64,000 nt of DNA, taken from contig JAJKFH010003680.1 in the NCBI GenBank assembly GCA_023333565.1, forward strand, positions 1 to 64,000, read 5' to 3'. Position 1 is the stretch's first letter; every line of letters begins with the position of its first letter. The notes beneath the pieces were generated by a model, which worked only from the letters and a program-made list of their open reading frames with translations, was not told where the DNA came from and did no database searches. Both the position numbers and the translations under genes were made by a program. Shown piece by piece: positions 13,701-25,100 of this stretch. Origin of the DNA: Puffinus mauretanicus. Its lineage: Eukaryota > Chordata > Aves > Procellariiformes > Procellariidae.

Positions 13701-15600
13701 AAAGCCTTTTATGGCTGAGGCAGGACAGATGTTATACATTTGTCCCAGCCCTTGTATCCTGTTTTGAAAACCAGCCACAGATTTCTGATTCACCTGCCAC
13801 AGAGGGTGTACTTTCATTGCCTGGGAGCTTTACGGTATGTGGTTCTTCCCTCACACCTCCAAGGGAATGGATCAGTGAATTGACTTGGGTTAAAACTCCT
13901 GGCAAAACAGAAACAAGACTATTTTTAACCTGGATCAATTCCTTGATTCAGTTCACTGTGTTGCTCCACAAACAGCACAGTCGAGGGTGTGGTGTGAGGG
14001 GAAATGGACTTGTACGGGGCAGCCGGGAAGCAGGAAACCTTTCAGACAGCAGTGTCTTTAAAGCCCATGTTTCATGGTACTCAGCTTGTCACGAGGCAGT
14101 TGGTAAGATCTGGAATCTTTCTTGCTGCAGAAATCCCTTTTTTTTTTTCTCATGGAGTGCTGCCATGCTCCTCACGCCACAAAGGGCACAGGTGACACAC
14201 GCATGCTCTTGTCAGGCTGCAAAGGCTGGAACTTCCCCTCTGAACAGCAATCGAAGCGATAGCACAGATGTGCTTTTATATATATATATATATATATATG
14301 AGTTAAGTGATAACCACAGTTACATTGTATAAAGAACACTTGAAGCCTTTATATCTAATAATTTTGTTTAAATGCCATTCACAGTATTCCAACTGTTAAT
14401 TACTACTGTACATACCATTGCAGTGTCTACTGACTGTGTAGACCTTTAGTTAACATCTAAGATAACAAATTATGGCTCAAAACATCGTTTGGCTACGTCA
14501 ACTAAAGAGTAAAAAGACTGCTGCTAATCCACAGTAGGAAACGTATACAATGTCAGAGGAGATGTACGAACACCAGTAAAGTTTTATAGATTTTTCCTTT
14601 GAATGTTTAGTAAGTTAAGGCTTTATAAGAAAGGTGCACTGAAGCCGTCACTTCCTTGCAGTTCTGCATCTGAACCCTACGGTAAGATTTAGCCTACCTG
14701 GCTAAAAACATACTAGTGTTTCTTAATACACAGTAACTTACAAGAATTTCAATGTTATTGTTGTTAGGATTATGAAATTATACTCACGACTGTATTTTTA
14801 CATAATTCTTCATATTACATTGGTACATTAAATATATTTTAACTTAAAAAAGACATTTCTGAGGCCTTCTTTCTACTGCTCCTCCTGATCCATTGGCTAC
14901 TCCTTTCATTGTGCCAATATAAATGTTTTAATGGAGAAGAGGAATGAAAAATTTTGGCGGGGTGGATCAGAGTCCAATATTTGTTGATGAGATCAAGCAA
15001 GACAAAGCCCAACAACGAAGGGCTTTGCAGCACGGCAGGGACGGTTACAGGAATAGGTCAATAGTAACATTTCCCACCGATTTGGTTAGTTTTTTTCTAG
15101 AAGGAAGCTCACGGCCAGGCTGTTGTCTTTGCAGCCCTACAAAAGCATACGGAGGGACAAAAGCATTTTAAGCGGCTCAGCAAACGTTTGATATGGAACT
15201 AGGTCAAAACTGGTTTCTTACTCCACTCCGACATGCCCGCTCGTGCCCTGTGTACCGAATATCCGCTAATGGCGGTTTGTCCAGCTGTGCGAAAGCAGAG
15301 GTTGAGTGGGGGAGGAGGACACCCAGCTGCCTCAGAAGAGCCGGGTGGTGGCCAGGCCTGTTGGTGCAGGGTGGTCTCAGCCAGACGCTGAACTGCAGTC
15401 TCTGGAGTAGCGCGTACTAAATGAGTACGACTGAAAAGGGTGACAGGGCAGCTGGTGCGACGTGGAGCGCGCAGCCCTTGGGAAAACCTCTGAGCGACGG
15501 AGCGTCCTACCCTAACTAAGCGACGTCTGAGCCTCCTCTCAAGACAGGGATTGCATTTTGGTTTGCTGAAACGAACTCTGCAACGCAGAGCCAGCCCCAG
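10711..15600. other. Intergenic region before the TUBGCP5 promoter
   Basis: No gene is recognisable. Open frames of up to 171 codons (13,817-14,332) run through a TA microsatellite and lack any domain. The DNA is AT-rich until about 15.2 kb, where GC content starts to rise towards the CpG island. Confidence 0.5.
14277..14299. repeat. (TA)n microsatellite
   Basis: About 11 uninterrupted TA units. It is likely length-polymorphic. Confidence 0.95.
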
Positions 15601-15831
15601 GCCCTGACTTGGACGGCTACTAATAGCGAATTACTCATCCCGGGTGATCAAGCCTCTATGGGGGCGTTTCCGAAGACAAGTGACACTTCCGTCACAGGAA
15701 GATGCTGCAGAAGTGGGGCCGGAGGGCCCCAGGCTACGCACGCCCCGGACCCGGCCGCTCCAGCTCCCCCTCCCCCGCCACCGCGCAGGGGAGGCGACCG
15801 GCGGCGTCCCCCTCCCCCGCGGTCCGCGCCC

Positions 15832-15847
15832 CGCGCATGCGCACGTG
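15832..15847. promoter_or_regulatory. NRF1 site overlapping a CACGTG E-box
   Basis: CGCGCATGCGCA matches the NRF1 palindrome, and its last two bases begin CACGTG, the E-box for USF/MYC-type factors. Binding is inferred from the motif only. Confidence 0.7.
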
Positions 15848-15851
15848 CCCT

Positions 15852-15882
15852 CCCCCCCCCCCCGCGAAATCCCGGGGGGGGG
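15852..15882. repeat. C12 / G9 inverted homopolymer pair
   Basis: Twelve C (15,852-15,863), a 7-nt spacer and CCC, then nine G (15,874-15,882). The two arms can pair as a hairpin, or the G run could form part of a quadruplex. It sits about 30 bp upstream of the TCTCGCGAGA element. Confidence 0.85.
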
Positions 15883-15886
15883 AGGC

Positions 15887-15919
15887 TCTCGCGATAAGTG
15901 AGAGGGAAATCTCGCGAGA
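15887..15919. promoter_or_regulatory. Paired TCTCGCG core-promoter elements
   Basis: TCTCGCGAGA at 15,910-15,919 is a perfect copy of the palindromic CpG-island element bound by BANP (earlier credited to Kaiso). TCTCGCGATA at 15,887-15,896 is a one-sided copy 13 bp upstream. In CpG-island genes this element usually lies just upstream of the transcription start, so it probably positions TUBGCP5 initiation. Confidence 0.75.
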
Positions 15920-16028
15920 AGTGCTGGCCGCCCGCGCGGCGGCGGCGGTGAGGGGAGGGTCGGGGAGGCTCGGTGGCGCCTCCCGGAGGTGTCGCCCCCT
16001 TCTCTACCCCCCCCACGCCGCTGCGGCC

Positions 16029-16189
16029 ATGGCGGTGCCGCTGACCTCGCCCGGCCGCCGCAGCCGGTTCGAGGAGGAGCAGGACCGGGCCGTCCGCGCG
16101 CTGGTGCGCAGCGTGACCGGCTTGCCTGAGGAGGAGCTGGGCGGCGGCCGGTTCCAGACGGCGCTGAATTTCGCTTGGTCCAACTTCAG
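16029..16189 (+). CDS. TUBGCP5: TUBGCP5 exon 1 (residues 1-54)
   Basis: This exon holds the start codon in a GCCATGG context and encodes a short divergent amino terminus, then [19 protein letters not shown] and [10 protein letters not shown]. It ends in phase 2 within an Arg codon. The donor is AG|GTCAGC, with an unusual C at +3. The frame stays open upstream to an ATG at 15,702. Confidence 0.93.
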
Positions 16190-19100
16190 GTCAGCGCGCT
16201 CCACCCCCGCCCCGGGGAGAAGCTCCGCGGCTGTGACGGCCCCGCGGTGCCCGTCAGCCACGGGGCGGGAAGGCGATCCAGCGGGCCCCTTCGCCGCGCT
16301 CCCGCCGAGGCCCACGGGCGCTGTGGAGGGAAGGAGCCCCCGGCGCTGGGCCGGCACCCGGTGCTGGGCCGGGCCCCCCTCCTCTGTGCTGAGGGACTGC
16401 GGTGGGGTGTGACCCGCTGCCACCGGCTCGGCTGGAAACAAGGAGGGTGCCTTGTGGCTGCTGGGGTGTGGTATAGGGCCGTGTCCTGCCGTACCCTCCG
16501 TGCAGGGTGTCAGGGGTAGCACTGGGGGCCGTTTGCGAGTCCCTGTCAGAGGGCCAGTGGCTATCACTCTGTCGCCTCTAAATCTCAGTCTTTCAGGGCT
16601 TTTCTCCTGATCCATAAAAAGGTACCTTTCAACATCTTCATTCAGCCGTCCAAAATTTTGTTTGTTGGACGGAAGTAAAGAAATAATTGTTATATGTAAC
16701 GAGCAAATAAAGAAAACTCTACCTGATCGAGGTAAAGCTTCTGGCCAAGAATACTGTGCTGCTTATACGAAAGTTTATCAATCTGCAGAAGATAATGTGT
16801 TTGATGTTATTTGAGCTTGTCATAAACATGGTCTTTATTAGCCTTTAATATATATTAGCTGTATCCTTTTAATTCTATTACACTGCCATCTAAAATGTCC
16901 TTACTAAAGTTTTATACACTGATTTTTTAGTTACCACAGTTATTGTTTCAGTGTCTGCTGCCTGTTTTTATATGATCTATTTCCAATTTCCCATGCTATC
17001 ACTAACTGCTGCCTCTTCGGAGTCTTAGGTACTTGCTTAACTTCATGCAACAAGTACCTAATCCATTTAAGATCAATGCTACTTACATTTTTTTATGCTG
17101 TTTAAATCAGTTTTTTGGGGTGAGCAATAGCATAACTGCATTGCCTCAAGTCAGACTGTGAATTCTAACTACTAATAGGCTCAAGTAAGACTATTTTAAT
17201 AACCAAATAGCCATTGGTCAACAGCAAAGGTGAGTCTGAGGTGTGGGAGAGCTGCACATGACCTGTAGCCGGTGTTTTGACAAGTTCAACTCTGTGCTGA
17301 ATTTTGAGGAGGCTCGTTGTATACATTGGGAATGTAGGAATATGGTATTTGTACCTGCTGTCTCCCTGTGCCTCACCAAGTTGGGCAGGAGTGTTGATCG
17401 GCTCGAGGGTAGGAAGGCTCTGCAGAGGGACCTGGACAGGCTGGATCCATGGGCCGAGGCCAATTGTATGAGATTCAACAAGGTCAAGTGCCGGGTCCTG
17501 CACTTGGGTCACAACAACCCCATGCAACGCTACAGGCTTGGGGAAGAGTGGCTGGAAAGCTGCCCAGAGGAAAAGGACCTGGGGGTGCTGATTGACAGCT
17601 GGATGAACATGAGCCAGCAGTGTGCCCAGGTGGCCAAGAAGGCCAATGGCATCCTGGCCTGTATCAGAACTAGTGTGGCCAGCAGGAGTAAGGAGGTGAT
17701 CGTGCACTGGTGAGGCCGCACCTTGAATCCTGTGTTCAGTTTTGGGCCCCTCACTACAAGAAGGACATTGAGGTGCTGGAGCGTGTTCCAGAGGAGGGCA
17801 ACGAAGCTGGTGAAGGGCCTGGAGCACAAGTCTTATGAGGAGCGGCTGAGGGAACTGGGACTGTTTAGCCTGGAGAAGAGGAGGCTGAGGGGAGACCTCA
17901 TCGCGCTCCTCAACTGCCTGAGAGGAGGTTGTAGCGAGGTGGGTGTTGGTCTCTTCTGCCAAGTAACGAGCGATAGGACGAGGGAAAATGGCCTCAAGTT
18001 GTGCCAGGGGAGGTTTAGGCTGGACATTAGGAGAAATTTCTTTACTGAAAGAGTGGTCAGGCCTTGGACCAGGCTGCCCAGGGAAGTGGTTGAGTCACCA
18101 TCCCTGGAAGTATTTAAAAGATGTGTGGATGTGACGCTTAGGGACATGGTGTAGTGGGCATGGTGGTGTTGGGTTGATGGTTGGACTCGATGATCTTAGA
18201 GGTCTTTTCCAACCTTAATGATTCTTTGATTCTATGGTTCTGAGTTCTTTATATTTACCAGAAATATTTTGTGTAATGCATCATAGGATTGCGTTTATTG
18301 GTTTTGTAGCTGCATGTCGTGGTTTAACCCCAGCTGGCCACTGAGCACCACGCAGCTGCTCGCTCACCCCCCCGCCGGGTGGGATGGGGGAGAGAATCAG
18401 AAGGGTAAAAGTGAGAAAAACTCGTGGGTTGAGATAAAGACAGTTTAATAGGGAAAGCAAAAGCTGCGCACGCAAGCAAAGCAAAGCAAGGAATTCATTC
18501 ACCACTTCCCATCGGCAGGCAGGTGTTCAGCCATTGCCAGGAAAGCAGGGCTCCATCACGCGTAACGGTTACTTGGGAAGACAAACGCCATCACTCCGAA
18601 TGCCCCCCCTCCTTCTTCTTCACCCAGCCTTATATGCTGAGCATGACGTCATATGGTATGGAATAGCCCATTGGCCAGCTGGGCCAGCTGTCCTGGCCAC
18701 GCTCCCTCCCAGCCCCCTGCACATCTTGCAGGGCATGGGAAGATGAAAAGTCCTTGACTAGCATAAACAATACCTAGCAACAACCAAAACATCAGTGTGT
18801 CATCTACATTATTCTCATACTACATCCAAAACACAGCACTATACCAGTTAATAGGAAGAAAATCAACTCCATCCCAGCCAAAATCAGGAGACTGCATCAA
18901 AATAGTTGCTTGTAACAGTCGTTATTCTGAGTCTGCAGACTGGTAATGGTAGCAGGGTTTTTTGAGCCAGGTAAATGCACCCTGTCTTCCACCTCCTCTT
19001 GTGACATCTCTCCCTCTTTTGGTGACCCAGTTGCTTGTGTAGCTGTGTGCTCTTTTAGATTGGGGAATTGTTGGGTTGGGTTTTTTTGAAAAACAACAGA

Positions 19101-22100
19101 GCAGGAAAACAGAGGAGGTGAGGCAGAGTTGACAACAAACTGTTTTCACAGGGAGGGTTGGGAAGAGGAAGGTTTTTATGCCAGAACTGTTGTGTAAGAA
19201 ATGTGCGTGGAACTTCAGCCTGAGATTGACTAATATTTTCAAACCATGAGACCTTAGGTTGTAGCAGAAACTCTCTTTAGTTTCAAGTTTGTGAAACTTG
19301 TGGTTTGTATTGTTAGATTTGATGATGTTTCTATGCTGTAGTTCTCAGATTCATCTGTTTCTTTCCAGGTAGCATGCTAGTCCCATTCGTGATGTTCCCA
19401 ACTTGCCTAAAAAAATTGATACTTTTTTTTTGTGTGTGTGTTAGGGTCATTAATTAAAGCTTTAAGTAATTGTAAACTAAAGGAAGTTCACTAATAACTT
19501 CCCTTCAGCTTAATTTTTCTTTTCAGTGCAGATTCTTTTTTTATTGTTGTCATTCTGGTCTGTTTTTCTAAATCTTCCAGTTCTTGTACTTGCCACCATT
19601 TTCCGTTTGAACTAATGATTTCCTATATAAGCTAATGTGCTGTAATAATGAGATAAGCTGTATTTCTTTAACCTAAATGTCAGCTACCTAGTTAATGTTA
19701 CATTTTATCGTGCTTTTATTCCAAAGCCTTACACATAGCTGAAATCAGACTAATGAGTCTGTAGTTAACAGAGTAATTTTTTCTTTTCTTTAATATGGGC
19801 ATGTCTTCGTCCTCCAGTGATATTTATTAAAAATCCTTGCTACTTGCCTTCCAATTTCATTTTCTAGTTTATTACTTTGACATTGAGGTGATTTTAGATT
19901 GTCTTTCCAAATTCAGTCTATTTAGCTTAACTTTTGCTCCTGATTCAGATCCAGTAGTTTTCATTTCTGTCCGTGGTCATGAAGGTTTTACCCCTGTGTT
20001 CTGTACAGTTGTTGCTGGAAGCTGAGGCAAAATAGGTTGGCTTTGAGGGCCTACATATAGAGTATCTTGACCTTGTGCTCACTGCTGTCACATCCCGTTC
20101 CCTGGTTTTTCTTTCTATATAACTGAAGAACCGTATTCATGTTCTAATTTCTTCTGCAAAGTCCATCTTATCTTTCACAAGTTCTTATTTTGTCCCTATA
20201 CATGCTACCTTTGGTGGTATATCTTTCTTTCTTTTGATTAAGCTCTCTTTTCTTTTAGGCACTCTCCTTCAGTATTTATAAAGGAGCTTCATTTGGGTTT
20301 AGAGGCCTTCCCATGTGGGTGTTTGTTTTGCCTGTGCTTGTGATGCAAGTCCCAGATAATTCTTGTGCGTTCGACACAGATGCCTTTGACAATACAGTTC
20401 TTGATCTCCTTGCTCCACTTAATGTAACTGACAGCATACTTTAATTGCTTAGTTTGCTGATACAGTAGTAATTTTCCATTCAGCTTAAAGTGCTGGTTAA
20501 ATGTAACCTGCATTCCATTTTTCCATCTTTAAGGTCAATTGTAGTTAATCCTTCTTGAGCTAAGAGACACTGAGATTAAATTTTGTTGATGCTTAATGCT
20601 GTTGCTGAATTAAGCATGCATTATTAAACTAATAATGTTGTCCTCATATACGTAAATCAGCTTTATTTTCTTCCTTACTTAAGCTTCCTTTTTAAACATG
20701 TTCTAATACAGATTTCTTATACAGATTTCACCGTTTTCTTGATGTGAACAGTCACAAAGTAGAAAGGACGATAGAAGGGTAAGTTTTATGCTTATGGATT
20801 AATAATGCATTAGTTAACTTTTTTTGAAGCATTTTTGATACTATTTTTGTTATTAGAATACATGAAAAATTGATAGTTCATTCTGACCTTGGAAAAGCTG
20901 CAAGCTGGAAAAGACTAACAGAAAAATTTCTGAACTCGCCACTCCCAAGTATTGAAGAAACAAAGGTATGCATGTTGCAACTTCCTTGTTCTTTTTTTCC
21001 AGCACTCTTGTGTTTATACTGACAATGGGGATGTCAGTTGTAATGTTGTGTTGGAAATTTCAGATGACTTAGCAGTGGGGTTTGCAATTGGTGTCTGAGT
21101 CATGGATTTTCAGGGCTGTATTCTTTAGTTTCCTCATCTATTTTAGAAATGTGTTTATTGTCTTGTCAGGGTTTCAGCACACGCAGTTTCATGATTTAAA
21201 GGACATCTTCTCACTGCAGAGCAGATATTTTATGGTCAACATTGTACAAATGTTGTAGCTAGAACCTAGATGAATCTAGATTCCCATCTATTCTAAACCA
21301 ATGGCGAACTGATCTGTTCTTACTCTTCACCCAATTTTTTTACCTTAAGTAATGCATCTGGATGTTTTGATTTTAGTATTCCAAACAGAGTGCTCCTGCC
21401 CTGTAGCTTCCTTACTGAGACTATGTGTTTGTTTCACCTTTGATACACTTTGTATCAAATCAGTTTAGTGTATGGACTGGATGGATATGGCAAAAGTTGT
21501 CTCACTTAGACTCTTTCCAGTGTGGTAGTTTAATAATGAATTTAATCTTTGAAAACTGAAAGTTCCTGCTATTGGGAAATGCTATTGTGATTTAAGAGAT
21601 GGTGCTCCATATAATGATATTCTTTAATAGGGCTGTGTGTTCTGAGTTGTAGTCCGATTTTACTTCTCATTGAACTGACATTTACCTTTCTTTGCACTGT
21701 TGTAGGTTTCCTCTAATTTGTGGGCAAAACCCCGGAAGCCTCAATAGCTTACACATATCTTCAGTTATTATACTGTACTCTGTAGATTTTTGAAAAAGTA
21801 CCTTTAGTTGTGTTTGTTTTGAGAGTCGAACAAAAGCCCAAACAAACCAAACCAAAAGCCCAAGCAAGCACTTAATATTTGACTGTTGCAAGTAACATTT
21901 GAAAGAGCCTTTTTTTTTTTCTTTCTCCTTTTGAAAATGCAACTGGGGTATAGCTGGAGGTAGATAATATCTCATATTTGGGAAGTTAAACTGCATTTAG
22001 TTTTTAGGAGTGGCACGTAACTGGGAAGATTGAGTATTTATCAGTTTTGTGGCTGGTAAGTGAAACACCAGCTCGCACATGATTCTGTCAATGACCAATG

Positions 22101-25100
22101 GCGTTCTTTGACAAACTCTTGTAGAGTCAGTAACGTTCAGTAGAAACATAATATATTCCATATATTCTAGATGAGTATGATGCTGCTTTATCAGAAATTT
22201 GATTTTTTTCTTTTTTAAATACAAGTGGATCTCATTCCAAAACAGCTTTTTAAGCGTGTGTCTGTATGTGGCAAAGTATATAGGATGTAGATAGCAGAAT
22301 CTCCATGTGTCCAGATATGAAATGGTCTGCTGAAGAACTTCGGAAAGTTAGAATTAGACCGAAGAAAAATCTTTCTTTAGTATGAAATGGTTGTGCTGTA
22401 AGCAGATATTAGGGAATAGACTGTAACACAAATCTCTGCAGCATACCAGTGTTGGCACAGTATTCTAATCTGATTGAAGGCCTCTGTTTCACAACTGCAT
22501 TAGTGCAATATGGAGTTAAAGATGCATCCTTAATGCTTTTTGTAGATTTTCAGATAAGGGAAGATAATGTGAACAGGATATAAAAATGTAGCAATTTTAG
22601 CAAAGTGTTTTAGCTAACTTGATTTTAGCCTCTGTTTGAAATAATCAGCCACGCGAATAAGGCAACCTAAGACTTGGTTTCCTGCAGGACCGTTACCTGT
22701 GTCCTTCTGCCTCATCCATGTTAATGTAGCTGTCCATTATCCCTTGTCCTCTGGTGACTTCTTACCTTCACAGTACTTCAGTGAAGTACTCTTTTCCATA
22801 TTCTCTGATTATCAGCTCAATAAGAGGCAGCTTAGGCTGTGGCTACTTTTGAAATATTTGTATATTGATTGGCTAATTATAGGCAAAAGAGAATGGATAA
22901 CATTCAATATCACGTTGCAGATGTTATTTTTGTAATTCAGGATTGGGGAATGGGAACTAATGGGGAGCATTCCTGCAGGTAATAGCAGGAATTTGTTCCT
23001 AACCAAAATCTTTTAGACCGCTTACTGACTTGCCTTTTTTTAATGTGTTTTAAAGACAGATACACACTATTCCATACTGTCTCTTCTGTTGTGTTTGTCT
23101 GATTCTCCATCCAACACCACCTATGTGGAAAAAGCAAGAGTCAAAGAAGTGGGTAAGTTTACAAGATGTTTATATTGCTAATGAAAGATACAGTCCGTTA
23201 ACGCAATTGATAAGAAGGACATTTTTCCTCTCCATTTTATTATCTCCTTCACTTCAAGGTGCTTTATTGATTGTCTTTTTATGATTTATGCATTTAAAAT
23301 AGCCTGCAAATCTTTCCTACCCCATTTATGTTACGTCGCCTAAATGAGTTTTCCAGCCACCAAAGTACCTCGGGAGCTCTTTTTGACTTGTACCGCTATC
23401 ACTTACTAATATTCTCCACCAGTTCAGCAGTGCTTACATGCTCTAAGACAGACATCGGGTTTCTATCCTCAGCCTCTGTCTTGCCCCTCACTAGGAGGTC
23501 TGTTGAAACAGCTTTGGTGATGTGAATTCCTATGTTCCCTATGTAGTCAGGGAAATGGAGATACCTTTGAAGGTTTCCAGAGGGAGGTCCCAGCTGCCTC
23601 CTTTCTAAAGTGGGACTGTTTCACTCAGTGCCTAAAAATGAGGCTTGTGCTTAAGTTTGAGTGGATACCATCCCCCATTTGTTTACAGTGTTGTGTCATA
23701 GACTGAAAGAAGAATATTTCAGACTAACCTAAAGAAAATCTTGCATCTTAAGATTCCTTTTTGAATGATCTCTGCACATTCCCTCGGCGGTGTTTTGAAT
23801 GCACTTTCAGCCCATTCCAGGAATGTGAATATGAAGAGGTTATCTCAAACAACACTAATTACAGTTGAGTAAGCTTCATGTTTAAGATATAATATATTTT
23901 AAGTGTGATTGTTATTTTTAAAGTATTACACATCACATCATGGATATGTGGTGTCTTTTTTGGAGAGTAAGACAGTTCTGGCTTTATGTTGTTTACAGTC
24001 CGGGATCCTTGTGCATATGTAAATTATACATTTAGAATGTTTCCACTGAGCTAAATGGGACTAGTCACAATAAGTGATATGTTGCATTCTTGCATGTTTT
24101 TCCAGGATTGAAGTATAGGGTAGTGTAACATAATGCAGTTAAATGTGCTGATGGTGTGCTATGTTGCATATTTTGACTGTATAAGCAACGAAATTGAGAA
24201 TTATAAATCCGGAATATACATGGTCGATACGTCACAATTTACATGTCATGTTGAAAGTGTTTAACCTTGTTAAAGGAACAGTGGTGTAACCTTAAGTGGA
24301 AGGGAATGCCTTTTGTTTTAGATTTAGAGTAACAAGGTAATTTTAACTTTGGAAATGTTTTTAGAGGAAAAGAAAGTCAGAGTTACATGATACTATTTTT
24401 ATATTTATACTTCTTTTAGAAAAGGAAGAAGAATTTGATTGGGGAAAGTATCTGATGGAAGGAGAAGAAATTTTCTTTGGCCCAGGCGTAGATACACTAG
24501 TAAGTAATTTCTTCAGGTAAAAAAACCAAACTGTGTAAACCGGCTTGAGGCATGCTAGAGACCTGGTTGAGTTGTCCTAGTTTGTATGCTGTGCATGTTG
24601 ATTCTCACAGGATTCCCAAATACATTGCTTCTTACTTAATATCATGAAATACACACAGACCCAAGCAGAGTAACAGTAATACAAATGCTTTTGATTTTCA
24701 CCATGTTTTGACTTAGTCCTGCAGCTGAACTGGCTCCTTCTGCTGACCCCTGCCTGCTCCTAATCAGAACTTGCTGTAGTTCTGTGATCTTTTGCAGTTC
24801 TCTCATTTGTCCGGTTATTAATGTTATGTATAACTTAAATCAGTCTCTGGTAGACAGTTATGTTAGTCTTAGTGTCCTGAATTTACTTGATAGTGGAAGA
24901 AGGGAGAGAAGAATTTATGTTTGGCTTGAATAGGAAGTGAATATAGATCTGTCTGCCACGTTGTACTGAAGTGTACTGGGTTTTGTTGCACTTAATAGGA
25001 TTGGTCTGGAGAAAGTGAAGAGGAGGAGGACACTCAGCCTTTGAGCAGGGAGGACTCGGGTATTCAAGTAGACAGGACACCTTTAGAAGACCAAGATCCA

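Larger units (their letters stand above)
15620..16560 (+). promoter_or_regulatory. TUBGCP5: CpG island promoter of TUBGCP5
   Basis: GC content and CpG density rise sharply here and the island covers the first coding exon. Reading towards the start codon I see an ETS-like CACTTCCG (15,684-15,691), an NRF1 palindrome CGCGCATGCGCA (15,832-15,843) overlapping a CACGTG E-box (15,842-15,847), a degenerate TCTCGCGATA (15,887-15,896) and a perfect TCTCGCGAGA (15,910-15,919). There is no TATA box. This set is typical of a housekeeping promoter with initiation close to the TCTCGCGAGA element, which would give a 5' UTR of roughly 100 nt. Confidence 0.85.
16190..20724 (+). other. TUBGCP5: TUBGCP5 intron 1
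   Basis: The largest TUBGCP5 intron (4.5 kb). It begins in the CpG island, then holds a sense CR1 copy (17,382-18,236) and a minus-strand solo LTR (18,315-18,891). I see no further gene in it. Confidence 0.9.

Noticed and set aside
13817..14332. 171-codon plus-strand frame
   Set aside because: It runs through the TA microsatellite (repeated YIYI) and T-rich stretches and has no recognisable domain.
16004..16615. 203-codon minus-strand frame over TUBGCP5 exon 1
   Set aside because: It is antisense to a proven exon in a CpG island; GC-rich DNA lacks stop codons by chance. Pro/Arg/Ser-rich with no motif.
17165..17962. 265-codon open frame on the minus strand
   Set aside because: It lies antisense to the CR1 ORF2 fragment at 17,382-18,236 and its translation is the mirror of that repeat, with no domain of its own.
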